Positions 1 through 9,530 are shown, numbered from the stretch's first letter. The stretch: 63,580 nucleotides of DNA from an uncultured Bacteroidaceae bacterium (GCA_905236065.1 CAJONZ010000121.1:1-63580), one strand, 5' to 3'. Notes: generated by a model not told the origin, from the sequence alone. Translations and numbers: made by a program.

Positions 1-11
1 GGGGTGCTCGC

Positions 12-75
12 TGTGCTCGTACCCTCGGTTACGGAGCGGTGACCGCGTTGCGGTCTTGCTGATGGTACAATAGCG
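12..75. repeat. Possible compact multi-hairpin element
   Basis: GTACC (19-23) can pair with GGTAC (64-68). Inside lies a perfect hairpin, GACCGC-GTT-GCGGTC (41-55), and a weaker CTC/GAG stem. The layout, an outer stem enclosing short hairpins, resembles the larger elements at 58.2-58.53 kb, but no primary sequence is shared. The base pairing is seen directly; any function or kinship is inference. Confidence 0.3.
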
Positions 76-94
76 GATAATCATTTTATTTGTT

Positions 95-162
95 AATTCT
101 TCATTCTTCACTCTTCATTCTTCATTCTTCACTCTTCATTCTTCACTCTTCATTCTTCATTT
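95..162. repeat. ATTCTTC-type simple repeat
   Basis: Runs of ATTCTTCATTCTTCA-like units fill the stretch just 3' of the minus-strand symporter gene. The same units recur at 9246-9305, 15167-15215, 18834-18864, 20407-20432, 22434-22466 and 48713-48745. Confidence 0.8.
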
Positions 163-1554
163 TTACTTGTTTCTCGCTTCTATTTCCTTGTTGATTTTGT
201 CGATTACGTCATCGGTGAGTTCATACTTGCTGATAATCCAGATGGCGAGCATGAGAAGGGCGGCGGGAATGACGCAGACGAGCCAGAGGATGCCTTCCTC
301 GGCATCGGGACTCTGTTCGATGGATTCGGGATTGTAGGCTACGTAGGCAAGGATGGCAGGGGCAACGACGCTACCCAAGGTCATGCCGGCCTTGAAGAAG
401 ATGCCTGTCAGGGCATTAACGATGCCTGCGATGCGCTTGCCGCTGATGTATTCACCGTAGGAGATGACTTCGGGTACCAATGCCCACATGTAGCCGGTGG
501 CAACGATGACACCGGTTGATTTCACGAACTGGGCTGCATAGACGAGATTCATGCTGGGGTTTTCCATCTTTGCGACGCTGTAGAGGATGGCCATACCCGT
601 GATGGCGATGCCGAGGAAGATGTAGAACATGTTCTTCTTACCCACCCACTTCTTGATGATGGGCACCAGGGGCATGAAGATGAAGGACGGAGCCGAGCCG
701 AGTCCCATGAAGATGGAGAGCTGGTCGGCAGAACCGTGCATGTTGCAGTTGATGAAGTAGGCTCCGGCTGCGTTGCCGATGGACATCATGGCGAAGGCGG
801 TGATGAAGAAGAAGGCGATGATGCGCAGGGGACGGTTGGTGAAGAATTCCATCCACAGGTCGCTGACCTTGACGTTGGCAGCCTCGCTGGCGTCCATCAC
901 GACGCGCTCCTTACACTGGGTAAAGCAGAAAAAGAGGAGGGCCAGACCGACCAGGGCGTAAATGGTCATCGTGGTGAACCAAGCTGCGGGATCCTTTGGC
1001 AAGCCCTCAGCCTCCTGCTCCGTGAAGTGGGCAATGAGCAGGGGGAGACCTGAGCCAACGGCCAGTCCACCGCAGTTGGCCATGAACATACGCACGGAGG
1101 TGAGAATGGTGATTTCGTCTGTGTCACGGGTAAGCGAGGAGTTGAGTGCTCCGTAGGGCACATTGATAAAGGTGTAAAGCAGCGTCATTGCGATGTAGGT
1201 CACGTAGGCATAGAGCAATGAGGGGGCAAAGCCGTTCCAGAAGCAGAGGATGGCAAAGCCCGTGAGGGGGATGCCGACAAAGACCAGGTAGGAGCGGTAC
1301 TTGCCCAAGCTGGGATTGTGCTTGTCGATGAGGGCACCGACAATGGGGTCCCAGATAACGTTTGCAACGTTACCCACCGTGAACATTACGGACACATCGA
1401 CGGCATCCAATCCGTAGATGTCTGTGTAGAAGAACAACAGGTACATGCAGGTGGTCTGGAAGATGAGGTTCTGGGCCAGGTCGCCCGAACCAAATCCCAC
1501 GCGCTGCAACCAACTCAATTTGTAAAAGCCTGAAGAGGCAGCATTCGATTCCAT
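163..1554 (-). CDS. GPH-family sugar:cation symporter
   Basis: A 463-residue polytopic inner-membrane protein with about 12 hydrophobic segments. It fits the glycoside-pentoside-hexuronide:cation symporter family (MelB/XynP type). The family signature after the second segment is visible: DPIVGALIDKHNPSLGKYRS, with conserved Asp, Gly and GK-Y-R. The family couples uptake of oligosaccharides or glycosides to Na+ or H+. The ATG at 1554 was chosen because the protein aligns from MESNAASSGFYKLSW; the open frame extends 44 codons further upstream without family similarity. It diverges from the GH98-like gene, which suggests linked use of released sugars. The substrate cannot be read from sequence. 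Confidence 0.85.
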   Translation of the reverse strand: MESNAASSGFYKLSWLQRVGFGSGDLAQNLIFQTTCMYLLFFYTDIYGLDAVDVSVMFTVGNVANVIWDPIVGALIDKHNPSLGKYRSYLVFVGIPLTGFAILCFWNGFAPSLLYAYVTYIAMTLLYTFINVPYGALNSSLTRDTDEITILTSVRMFMANCGGLAVGSGLPLLIAHFTEQEAEGLPKDPAAWFTTMTIYALVGLALLFFCFTQCKERVVMDASEAANVKVSDLWMEFFTNRPLRIIAFFFITAFAMMSIGNAAGAYFINCNMHGSADQLSIFMGLGSAPSFIFMPLVPIIKKWVGKKNMFYIFLGIAITGMAILYSVAKMENPSMNLVYAAQFVKSTGVIVATGYMWALVPEVISYGEYISGKRIAGIVNALTGIFFKAGMTLGSVVAPAILAYVAYNPESIEQSPDAEEGILWLVCVIPAALLMLAIWIISKYELTDDVIDKINKEIEARNK

Positions 1555-1560
1555 TTTGAA

Positions 1561-1592
1561 AGTGATATAATAAAAAAAGTGATATAATAAAA
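1561..1592. repeat. Tandem 17-nt-period duplication upstream of symporter
   Basis: AGTGATATAATAAAA occurs twice (1561-1575 and 1578-1592), immediately upstream of the symporter ATG at 1554. It lies in the divergent intergenic region 1555-1838. It could be a duplicated regulator site or simple slippage; the sequence does not say which. Confidence 0.6.
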
Positions 1593-1798
1593 TTAAACAT
1601 GACTCACGAAAAACGAGTGCAAAATAACAAAAAAAAAAATCCAAGCGCTTTTTTTCGCGTTTCATATCCTTTTCTGAGTGAAACATTACAAACGAATCGT
1701 ATGCCTTGCCCCGTGTATCCCGTACAATTATTTCAAATTTGGAAACACAGGAAAAAGGATTGGGTACATATAGGAATCGGGAACGGCAAAAAAGACCT

Positions 1799-1806
1799 TA
1801 CCTTTG
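1799..1806 (+). promoter_or_regulatory. Putative -7 box TACCTTTG
   Basis: Matches the Bacteroidetes primary sigma -7 consensus TAnnTTTG and lies 33 nt before the ATG at 1839. No convincing -33 TTTG box was seen at the expected distance. Confidence 0.55.
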
Positions 1807-1838
1807 CCACATTATTTAATAGTAAACAACCATTACTT

Positions 1839-4800
1839 ATGAGAAAACTATCTTTTTCACTTTTCAGCCGACTGGTTTGCCTCTTCCTTTTCCTGGCAAC
1901 CGTCCAGGGCACAATGGCACAAAGCCGACGCCCCATTGACTCCAAACATCCCCTCTGGCTCGTACACATCGACGTGTGGAACAAGGCCGACCCACAGAAA
2001 ATCATCGACCTCATCCCTGCCGACGTGCGTCCCTATGTCTGCATGAACCTTTCGCTTTCCTGCCAGTACGACACGGAGAAGAATGTCTATAAGATGCCGC
2101 AGAATGCCGTGCGTACTTATAAGTCGTGGGCTACCGTCTGCCAGGCCAACGGCCTCTGGTTCACCTGCCAGCCTGCCAGTGGTGGACACACCCACATTCA
2201 GGACGACGACCTGGAGACGTTTGAGTACTTCTACCAACACTACCCCAACTTCCTCGGTTGGAACTACGCCGAACAGTTCTGGGGATTCGACGAGCCCAAC
2301 GACAAGAGCTCCAGCACACAGAGTTCCCGCATCGCCCTCTTTGCCAAGCTTGTACCCATGGCACACAAATACGGTGGTTTCCTGACCGTCAGCTTCTGCG
2401 GCAACATCTGGTCGCACCCGCTGAACCCCATCGGCATGATGAAGCGTAACAATGACCTCCTGAACGCTTGCCAGCAATATCCCGAGGCCATCCTTTGGCT
2501 CTACAAATACACCACGTCTTCCTGCTTCTACAACAACGAGAGCGTCACCTTCGGCCCCTTCATTTCCGGACTGGCCAATAACTACGGTGTGCGTTACGAC
2601 AACTGCGGATGGAACGGTGCCCTCGGTGCCTTGCTGGGTGAAAACCACGGCAAGAAATACCCCATTGCCGCCGGCATCGGCACCGTCATGGAGCAAAGCT
2701 GTGTCAACGGTGGGGCGGTATGGGACGGCCCTGAGCTCATCTGGACCGAGGATTTCCAAAACCTCAGCAACACCCAGTCCGGCGGTTACGCCGTCCGTCA
2801 GTGGGGCACCTTCCCCGGTTTCCCCAACGCCTGGATTGACATGTTCCAGAAAATCACCGACGGCAGCCTCTACATTCCCACTCGTGAGGAAGTGGTTGAA
2901 AAGACCAAGATTGTCGTAATCAACGATGTAGCCCAGGGCAACGACGAGCAGAAGTACGCCGCCTGGGGTGACCTCTACGATGGTCTGTACAAGCAGACCG
3001 ACCCCTTCAACCGAAATAACGGACAGTGGATGGACAATTTCTGCTACTTCAAGAAGACGGGCCGCTACGGTGCCATCCCCATCACCACGGGACTCTACGA
3101 CGACGCGGCCAAGGCCATTCCCGTACAGGTCAAGAAATCGGTCTATACCTCCCGTTGGTCAACCCAGGCCCGCAAGCAGCAGGATTTCAACAAGCAATAC
3201 CCCGTTGTCAGCACAGGCGACCTCTACGTCAACCGCTACCGCAATCAACTCATTACCTACACGCCTTATACGTATCTCAACAGCAAGCGGACGGCCACGG
3301 CCACCATTCCTTTGGCCTACAACACTTGTGAAAATCTGAAACTCACCTACGACCTGCTCAGTAGCGGTGCCATCCGGGAGTATGCCGACCACATCGACTT
3401 CTATCTGAACAACTTCCGCACCGACACCACCACACTGCGCACCGACCAGATTTGCATCACGGGGGCCACTTCCGAGCCGGCCTACACACTGGAAACACGT
3501 AAGCAGGCACAGGCCGAAGCCAACAGCGAATGGGATGCCGAGACTGGAACCTACACCCTCAACGTCTGTCATATGGGCCCCGTTGACCTTCGCATCAGCT
3601 GTAGCGGAACGGCCACCGACCGTGCCACCGACTATCTCAGTGCAGAGCCACTCAGCCTCGACCTGCCCCTTCAGCCAGAGCCTTACCACGGAGAAATCAT
3701 CATCGAGGCCGAGGACATGGACTACAAGAACATCCGCAGTTGCGTCACCGACCCCTACACCTGGTATCCCAGCGTCCGTGGACATGCTGGCAACGGTTTC
3801 GTCGATATGGGCACAAACACCGCCGCAGCATTGCGCCACAACCTCAACCTCAAAGAGGGTGGCACCTACAACATCTATTTCCGCTACACCTCGCCGCAGA
3901 AAGCCGGCACCACCGTTGCCACGGTCAACAGTTCACGCAAGGCTGTTCGCATCAACAAAACCAATGAAAACCAATGGGTAAAAGCCAAGCTGACCGTCGC
4001 CCTCAAGGCTGGCCAGAACACGCTCGTCTTCACCAACACCGGCGGTACGGGCTTCTACCTCGACAACGTGACCTACGCACCGGCTGACCTTCCCGAAGAG
4101 ACGTTCAACATTACGTTCCGTCCTGCGGCTCACGGTACGGTCTCTGCCGACTATACCGAAGCCACCGAGGGTACGACCGTACACCTCACCGCTGAACCCG
4201 AACCCGGCTATGCACTCGTCGGCTGGAACATCCTCCATGGCGACGTCGTCCTCAATGCCGACGACAGTTTCCAGATGCCCGACGACAACGTCACCCTGCA
4301 ACCCATCTTCCAGGACCAGACCCTTGCCTACAGCCTCGACTTCACCGACGTTTTGGCCGGAACGATGCCCGAAGGCTGGAAAGTCACACAGGACAACGGT
4401 GAGGTTCACCAATATCCCAGTAGCTACACCTCCGGCTCACGCACATTCAGCGGCTTCAGTGGCTATCAGGGCAAAGCTCTCTACTGGCGCGTCGGCAAAG
4501 CAGAATACGGCAATCAGGCTGGCTATCCTCTCCATCTTGCACCAGGCTGCTACATCTTGAGCTATGCCAACGCTGGTTGGAAGGCCACTCCAAACTACAA
4601 AGTCGAGGTGCTCGGTGCCAACGATGCCGTCATCGCCACTTCCGGCACTCAGCAGGCCGCACCGAACGCCAACGGCAACAGTGCCGCCAACCTCAGCAGT
4701 GCCGTGCTCCGCGAACTGCCCTTCACCGTGGAGGAGGAAGGCAACTACGTCATCCGTTTCAGCAACTTAGGCAGTGGCTTCGACGAATTCCTCCTGCTGG

Positions 4801-4976
4801 CTTGCAACATCAACATCGATATCATTGCCACCGACATTGCCACTACACCCAACGAAGAGGCTGCATCCGTCGTTGCCATCTACAATCTCGCTGGCGTAAA
4901 GATTCCAACCCTGCAACGCGGTTATAACCTCGTGGAATACAGCAACGGAATCACACGAAAAGTATTTATCAAGTAG
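1839..4976 (+). CDS. Secreted GH98-like glycoside hydrolase, multidomain
   Basis: 1045 residues. The signal peptide ends near MAQ (about residue 24). Residues 30 to about 600 resemble the GH98 catalytic region (HPLWLVHIDVW start, many aromatic residues). GH98 enzymes are endo-acting on blood-group glycans or xylan. A jelly-roll starting IIIEAEDMD (about 617-745) looks like a CBM6/35-type module. Residues about 753-800 resemble a divergent InlB B-repeat (GTVSADYTEATEGTTVHLTA). A second beta-sandwich follows (about 830-990). The tail IYNLAGVKIPTLQRGYN...RKVFIK matches tails of other secreted proteins here. The start at 1839 gives a clean signal peptide; the frame is open from 1599. The family assignment is by eye and the substrate is unknown. 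Confidence 0.62.
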   Translation: MRKLSFSLFSRLVCLFLFLATVQGTMAQSRRPIDSKHPLWLVHIDVWNKADPQKIIDLIPADVRPYVCMNLSLSCQYDTEKNVYKMPQNAVRTYKSWATVCQANGLWFTCQPASGGHTHIQDDDLETFEYFYQHYPNFLGWNYAEQFWGFDEPNDKSSSTQSSRIALFAKLVPMAHKYGGFLTVSFCGNIWSHPLNPIGMMKRNNDLLNACQQYPEAILWLYKYTTSSCFYNNESVTFGPFISGLANNYGVRYDNCGWNGALGALLGENHGKKYPIAAGIGTVMEQSCVNGGAVWDGPELIWTEDFQNLSNTQSGGYAVRQWGTFPGFPNAWIDMFQKITDGSLYIPTREEVVEKTKIVVINDVAQGNDEQKYAAWGDLYDGLYKQTDPFNRNNGQWMDNFCYFKKTGRYGAIPITTGLYDDAAKAIPVQVKKSVYTSRWSTQARKQQDFNKQYPVVSTGDLYVNRYRNQLITYTPYTYLNSKRTATATIPLAYNTCENLKLTYDLLSSGAIREYADHIDFYLNNFRTDTTTLRTDQICITGATSEPAYTLETRKQAQAEANSEWDAETGTYTLNVCHMGPVDLRISCSGTATDRATDYLSAEPLSLDLPLQPEPYHGEIIIEAEDMDYKNIRSCVTDPYTWYPSVRGHAGNGFVDMGTNTAAALRHNLNLKEGGTYNIYFRYTSPQKAGTTVATVNSSRKAVRINKTNENQWVKAKLTVALKAGQNTLVFTNTGGTGFYLDNVTYAPADLPEETFNITFRPAAHGTVSADYTEATEGTTVHLTAEPEPGYALVGWNILHGDVVLNADDSFQMPDDNVTLQPIFQDQTLAYSLDFTDVLAGTMPEGWKVTQDNGEVHQYPSSYTSGSRTFSGFSGYQGKALYWRVGKAEYGNQAGYPLHLAPGCYILSYANAGWKATPNYKVEVLGANDAVIATSGTQQAAPNANGNSAANLSSAVLRELPFTVEEEGNYVIRFSNLGSGFDEFLLLACNINIDIIATDIATTPNEEAASVVAIYNLAGVKIPTLQRGYNLVEYSNGITRKVFIK

Positions 4977-4998
4977 TACAAAAAAGTTAAAAGTTAAA

Positions 4999-5033
4999 AT
5001 GGGCTGGCACATTTGAACATTGCGCCAGCCCAT
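4999..5033 (+). terminator. Rho-independent-type terminator after GH98-like gene
   Basis: ATGGGCTGGC (4999-5008) pairs perfectly with GCCAGCCCAT (5024-5033) across a 15-nt loop, 22 nt after the stop. The downstream T-run is weak (CTTAATT). Confidence 0.7.
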
Positions 5034-5063
5034 CTTAATTGTTAATTGTTAATTCTTCATTGT

Positions 5064-5098
5064 TCCTCCCCTACAGGGGGGGAGGTTAGGAGGGGGCT
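5064..5098. repeat. G/C-rich composite repeat, copy 1
   Basis: A CCTCCCC...GGGGGAGG hairpin followed by GTTAGGAGGGGGCT. It lies between two convergent genes and follows a short ATTCTTCATT run. Related copies lie at 9223-9246, 14130-14189, 19282-19349, 22388-22434, 48743-48818 and 56072-56150. Confidence 0.75.
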
Positions 5099-5100
5099 CT

Positions 5101-8049
5101 TTATCTCACCAGCACTTTCACCCCATTCAGCATGTAAATGCCGGCAGGTAGTGCCTCAAGTGCCTTGGTGCGACTGTCTGTCTCACGCAACAAGCGTCCC
5201 ATCAAGTCATAGACACGCCACAGGCCGTCGCCGTCGGCTTGGATAAGACCCAATGCACTGGCCAAGCCCATACCGTCGATAGGAATGCGTTCCTTGGCAC
5301 CCGAAGAACCTGTTGCCTGGATGTAAGCCTCGAACGGATGCACCGTGCGGTAACTGCGTACAAAGGCATCGCCCGCGCCGTCCCGCTCTGCCACCTGGTT
5401 CGTGGCGTTCAGTTCATAGAGGCCCTCGCCCTCCATCTGCTGGAAGGATGGTGTCAGCACCAAGTCATTCCACGTACCAGCATAGAGCTGCATCGAGGCA
5501 GCCACCTCTACACTCTGGGCCGAGAACGTCACACTGCCGTCCAGGTTGTAATCCGGGTCGTAAATCTCGTTGTTCGGCATACAGATAATGTAGGGAGTAT
5601 TGGCCCTCAGGTTTTCAACCTCATAGAAGCCATCGCTGCCCATTGCTGCCAGCCAGAACGGACGTTCACCCGTCAATTCGCCTTCCACAGCCATCACGGT
5701 GGCCATCGGCAGGATGTTGCCTTTCGTCTCATGGGTAAACAGCTGTACGTCAAACGGCAGGGCGATACTCTCCCAACCGTGGGCCGTACCCACGCCCGAA
5801 GTCTGTCCGTAATGGTGCGTGTAGGAAATCTCCTCCGCATGGAACGGCTTCGGACTGTAGAAGTTATTGCCCATCGGCGCATCGTACAGTCGGATGCTCT
5901 CGGCATTTCCATCCACGACGAGGTTTGCCACGTTGTTCGGTGCATACTGACGGTCTTTCACGAATACCAACAGATTCGGATTCCCCGTCACGCCCTCCAT
6001 GATGCTGTCGGACATTGCAACAGGCTGCGGCCATTCGATGGCAGCCAGTTGCTCCGAGCCACGGAACAGGCCATCGCCCACATGGACAGCCGTCTCCGGC
6101 AGGATGACCGCCAACAGTCCTTGCTGGTTGGCAAAGGCACCGCGCTCAATGCCTGTCACCGTCCACGTGTGGCCGTCGTACTCTACCTGCGACGGTACTT
6201 CCAACTCGTTCTGGAACGTACCCGTGTTGACCACCGTCACTTGCCAGTCGTCGCCGCTTTGTGCCGTGGCGATGTAAGGAATACCGTTCACCGTGAAGCG
6301 GTCATAGACAATGGGGCCGACGGGCTCGGTGAAGCGTGCCGTCACGCTGACATCTTGCACAAGGAGGGTGTCGCCCGGATTTTGTACCACGACGTTATCG
6401 ACTGTATGGACTGCCACCCAGTACGTACCTGTCGGCAGGCCGTTGGCAATGCCCGTGTATTCGGTGGTTCCCCCACCGATAATCTTATGGATGCGTTCAC
6501 CCGCCGGGCTGAACACCTCGATCGTGCTGGGCAGCGAAGTCTTCACCTCCAGCCCGCTCCCCTCGTCCAGGGTCAGGGCATACCAAAGGATGGAGTCAGC
6601 CGCCGGACAGGCCTTCGTGTCGGCCTCCTCGGGGTGCAGCGTCGTCAGGTTGGTCACCTCGCCGCCACTGCTCAGGTCGATGTAGCTGGCCGTCGTATCG
6701 ACGGAGGCATCAAACTCGTTGTAGAAACGCATCGTCAGGTCGGTGACGGCGTATGCATACGGTCTTTCGTCCTGCACCTCAAAGTGGAAGTTGCTGGGAC
6801 GCAGTGGCTTGCTGTCGAGCGAAAGCATCGTAGTAATCTGCGTCGGGTTACCCGGATTCTCCACCAGCACCGTCTTGGCCGAGGCCGTGTCGCCGTTCAG
6901 CCAATACTGGTAACGAGTGGCCGAACTCATGCTCTCCTTCACGAAGAACACGTTGCGGGTCTCGCCGTGCGTATTGGAACCGTCGGCAAACATGAACGTG
7001 GCATGGTGCAGGCCGGCAGGCAGTTTCGACACGTCGGGCGCAAAGTGGTAGCCCTTCTCCGTCCGCTGTCCACGGATGACGCCGCGCTGGCCGCTGTCAA
7101 ACCGATAGTAGAGTTTCATTTCCTCGTCAGCCAACTGCGAGGCCGTGGCCATGCGCAGGAAGAAGGCATTATACACCGAGGTTGTCCGTCCGTTCAGGGT
7201 CTGTGCACTCACGTGGAGATGGTGCAAGCCCTTGGTCAGTCTGTTGACATCGAGGTCGATATGGTGTACGCCCGTACCCGTGTTGATGGTCTCACGCGAG
7301 TACTGCACACCGTCGATGTAGGTGGTGCAGACCAGTCCGCCCAACTCCTCGCTGGTGGCATTCCGCACAAAGAAACGGCTGTAGGCAGCCACCGGGGCCG
7401 AGCCCTCCGTCTGCAACGTCACATCCACGCGGTGAATGCCCAGGGACGTATTCGTCAGGTCTAAGTCAATCGTTTTCACGCCGTCGTTCACATCCACGGC
7501 CTCCACCTTCTGCAACAGGCCATCGACATAGCAGCGGGCCGTCAGCCCGCCCAGCTCCGTCGTCGTCGCCATGCGCACAAAGTCGGTCGTATAGGTTGCC
7601 ACAGGCGTTCCGCCGGGGGTCGTCGCCATCAGGTGCAGCTGATGGATGCCCGTCGGCACGTTGCTCACATCCACGTTCAGGTGCTTCAGGCCGTCGCTGC
7701 CACTCTCCACAGCCTCCGTGGAATGCAGCAAGCCATCCACATAGCTGCGCACCAGCATCTGCTCGGTCTGGGCTTTCAGGAAGTAGGCGTTTTCCACACG
7801 CACCACCGTCCCCTGTCCGTCATCCACAGCCACATGCAGCGTGTGGAAGCCGTCCGACAGCCCCGACACGTCGGCATGGATGTTCAGGGCCACCGTCTCC
7901 GGCGCTCCCGTCACCGACGGCGGCAACTCCGCCGTATCCGTTTGCCGTCCCTCCAGGTCGTTGTCGAACCAGTAGGCGTAGCCAAACGTCTGACCGCGAG
8001 CTGCGTAGTGGAAGCAGAGCAACAATAGGATGAACCAATATTTTTTCAT
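5101..8049 (-). CDS. Secreted repeat protein, partly LRR-like, sorting-type tail
   Basis: 982 residues with a signal peptide (MKKYWFILLLLCFHYAARG). Residues about 25-430 hold roughly six copies of a 65-70-residue beta-rich repeat. Each copy has a Y-V-D-G-L-type strand, a G-[IV]-H-x-[LIV]-[DN] segment and an aromatic FFVR/FFLR end. Residues about 600-700 contain a short BspA-like segment (VTGIERGAFANQQGLLAVIL). The C terminus (VYDLMGRLLRET...GIYMLNGVKVLVR) resembles type A C-terminal sorting domains. The start lies 24 nt after the upstream gene's stop, so the two are probably one operon. I do not recognise the N-terminal repeat family. The role is unknown; surface binding or adhesion is only inference. 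Confidence 0.75.
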   Translation of the reverse strand: MKKYWFILLLLCFHYAARGQTFGYAYWFDNDLEGRQTDTAELPPSVTGAPETVALNIHADVSGLSDGFHTLHVAVDDGQGTVVRVENAYFLKAQTEQMLVRSYVDGLLHSTEAVESGSDGLKHLNVDVSNVPTGIHQLHLMATTPGGTPVATYTTDFVRMATTTELGGLTARCYVDGLLQKVEAVDVNDGVKTIDLDLTNTSLGIHRVDVTLQTEGSAPVAAYSRFFVRNATSEELGGLVCTTYIDGVQYSRETINTGTGVHHIDLDVNRLTKGLHHLHVSAQTLNGRTTSVYNAFFLRMATASQLADEEMKLYYRFDSGQRGVIRGQRTEKGYHFAPDVSKLPAGLHHATFMFADGSNTHGETRNVFFVKESMSSATRYQYWLNGDTASAKTVLVENPGNPTQITTMLSLDSKPLRPSNFHFEVQDERPYAYAVTDLTMRFYNEFDASVDTTASYIDLSSGGEVTNLTTLHPEEADTKACPAADSILWYALTLDEGSGLEVKTSLPSTIEVFSPAGERIHKIIGGGTTEYTGIANGLPTGTYWVAVHTVDNVVVQNPGDTLLVQDVSVTARFTEPVGPIVYDRFTVNGIPYIATAQSGDDWQVTVVNTGTFQNELEVPSQVEYDGHTWTVTGIERGAFANQQGLLAVILPETAVHVGDGLFRGSEQLAAIEWPQPVAMSDSIMEGVTGNPNLLVFVKDRQYAPNNVANLVVDGNAESIRLYDAPMGNNFYSPKPFHAEEISYTHHYGQTSGVGTAHGWESIALPFDVQLFTHETKGNILPMATVMAVEGELTGERPFWLAAMGSDGFYEVENLRANTPYIICMPNNEIYDPDYNLDGSVTFSAQSVEVAASMQLYAGTWNDLVLTPSFQQMEGEGLYELNATNQVAERDGAGDAFVRSYRTVHPFEAYIQATGSSGAKERIPIDGMGLASALGLIQADGDGLWRVYDLMGRLLRETDSRTKALEALPAGIYMLNGVKVLVR

Positions 8050-8073
8050 AGTTCTCGCGCTTGTTTGGGGTGA

Positions 8074-9129
8074 TTACTCCGCAGTCTTCACTTCGATGTC
8101 GATGCTCAGCCTACCCTCGCTGTCGCTCTTCGGTGCAACCTGGAACTTCGTCACCTGCAAGCCCGAAACGCTCGGTGTAGCCGTGTAGGGTGTGGAGCCG
8201 CCGTACATGCCCACCTGGGTGCCGTCGCTGCCGATGTAAGTTGCCGCAGCCGACTCGGTTAGCTCAAACGTCTCGTAGTTGTCATACGTACCCGTGTACG
8301 TCTTGAAGATACTCGACACATCTGCCTGAGCGAACGTCCAGCTGGTAGAAGTCGTACTGTTTGCCAGCGGATTGACACCATTTTTATCCGTAAACGCACT
8401 GGCCAACGTATAGGAAACGGTATTGGTTTCGGGCAGACGATACCCATCCCCCGTGTAACCTAAATATACACCGTCTATGAATACACAATTATTCAAAATG
8501 GAAGTATAGAGTTTGTTCGCCGCCGTCGTATAGATGACACAGTTCGTAAACTCAAAATTCGACGACGACTCGTTGTAACTGCGAGGATTGCGCACAAAAC
8601 AGTTCCTGCAAATCGCATTTCCATTGTTGCCGATAGACAACTCTCCCCATATCCTGCAATGGATAAACGAAAGATTGTTCATCGTACTGTTGCCATAAGA
8701 ATTTTCATAAGTAAGCGTGTGAAGAATGCACTTGTTGAACGTCACGTTATTGGCATAGGCAGCTACCATCTTATCGTTGTTGAACTGAATACCTTCAAAC
8801 GAAGTCGCAGCATCGTCTCCAGCCTCGGCCATGTTGAACGTAAAGTCTCCCGAAACCACCGTCGGCTCCGTGCCCATCAGCGTGTCGGGCAGCATACCCG
8901 CGCCACGCACGGTGACACCCTTCGTAATATCCACCGAATGGAACGTGCCCGAAGAAAGCGTAATCACGTCGCCGTTCACCGCAGCCTCATGCGCCTTCTG
9001 CAAGGCAGTCGCACCGTTAAACGTCGTCACATTGCCCTCATGGCTCAACAGGGCAATCACGGAACTCTGTGCCTGTGCCTGCAACACGGCAAACACGGCA
9101 ACAACCCATGTCATCAGAATCTTTTTCAT
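8074..9129 (-). CDS. Secreted parallel beta-helix protein
   Basis: 351 residues. The signal peptide is MKKILMTWVVAVFAVLQAQAQ. The body begins with the pattern typical of right-handed beta-helix proteins (LQKAHEAAVNGDVITLSSGTF, then VDITKGVTVRGAG). It continues with short strands separated by Asn/Gly turns (NNVTFNKCILHTL, NNLSFIHCRIWG, NCVFIDG). Such proteins are often polysaccharide lyases or adhesins. No catalytic pattern is clear here, so no activity is assigned. The ATG at 9129 was chosen; an in-frame TTG two codons upstream is less likely. It is probably cotranscribed with the 982-residue protein downstream. Confidence 0.75.
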   Translation of the reverse strand: MKKILMTWVVAVFAVLQAQAQSSVIALLSHEGNVTTFNGATALQKAHEAAVNGDVITLSSGTFHSVDITKGVTVRGAGMLPDTLMGTEPTVVSGDFTFNMAEAGDDAATSFEGIQFNNDKMVAAYANNVTFNKCILHTLTYENSYGNSTMNNLSFIHCRIWGELSIGNNGNAICRNCFVRNPRSYNESSSNFEFTNCVIYTTAANKLYTSILNNCVFIDGVYLGYTGDGYRLPETNTVSYTLASAFTDKNGVNPLANSTTSTSWTFAQADVSSIFKTYTGTYDNYETFELTESAAATYIGSDGTQVGMYGGSTPYTATPSVSGLQVTKFQVAPKSDSEGRLSIDIEVKTAE

Positions 9130-9173
9130 AGTCAAAAAGGTTTTAAAAGGTTACAAATATCCAATATACGCCG

Positions 9174-9181
9174 CAAAGATA
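9174..9181 (-). promoter_or_regulatory. Putative -7 box TATCTTTG (minus)
   Basis: The plus strand reads CAAAGATA, so the minus strand reads TATCTTTG, a match to TAnnTTTG. It lies 45 nt upstream of the beta-helix gene start at 9129 and would drive the two-gene operon. Confidence 0.65.
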
Positions 9182-9222
9182 GACCAAAATAGTTAAAAGA
9201 CAAAGTTTTCCGCAAAAAAAAA

Positions 9223-9305
9223 TAGCCCCCTCCCCCTTCGGGGCCATTCTTCATTCTTCATTCTACATTTCCCGATTCTTCATTCTTCATTCTTAATTCT
9301 TCATT
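9223..9305. repeat. Degenerate G/C-rich repeat plus ATTCTTC run
   Basis: AGCCCCCTCCCCCTTCGGGG (9224-9243) is followed directly by ATTCTTCATTCTTC-type repeats to about 9305. The same pairing of the two repeat types is seen at 22388-22466 and 48713-48818. Confidence 0.65.
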
Positions 9306-9312
9306 TAAAAAA

Positions 9313-9397
9313 TCACGCAGAACTCTATCGGAGATGACGCAGTACTCTATTCGATTTCACGCAGTACTCTATTCGTCAGTAGAGTTCAGCGTGAAAA
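9313..9397 (+). repeat. 22-nt triple repeat with inverted end, copy 1
   Basis: Three direct units at exact 22-nt spacing (9313, 9335, 9357), each with the core ACGCAG[A/T]ACTCTAT. A fourth, inverted unit (AGAGTTCAGCGTGA, about 9381-9394) follows. It sits between the minus-strand beta-helix gene and the btu riboswitch. About 58 nt match the reverse complement of copy 4 at 58615-58700. Confidence 0.85.
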
Positions 9398-9522
9398 CAG
9401 AACGTGCAGGGCATGGTAAAAAAAGGAGTGAAAACGTAGCAACACCACCCCTGCAACCTGCTTTTTTCGCCCTTCCCCCTCCAAATTTCCACATTTCCCT
9501 TCCAACTTCCAACTTTTATCCG

Positions 9523-9530
9523 TACCTTCG
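9523..9530 (+). promoter_or_regulatory. Putative -7 box TACCTTCG for btu operon
   Basis: A near match to TAnnTTTG (one mismatch), just 5' of the riboswitch. This is a sensible start for a riboswitch-led mRNA. Confidence 0.5.

Noticed and set aside
1599-1838. N-terminal extension of the GH98-like protein
   Set aside because: The extension lacks a signal peptide, contains the -7 box and divergent promoter region, and the ATG at 1839 gives a clean signal peptide.
5239-7464. Long plus-strand open frame (741 codons) opposite the 982-residue secreted protein
   Set aside because: The opposite strand has a signal peptide, clear repeats and a sorting-type tail. The plus-strand reading is Arg/His-rich with no domain, typical of a shadow in G+C-rich coding DNA.
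9313-9397. CRISPR array
   Set aside because: Only three direct units with a core of about 13 nt and 9 variable nt, and an inverted fourth unit; no cas genes. Unlike any CRISPR.
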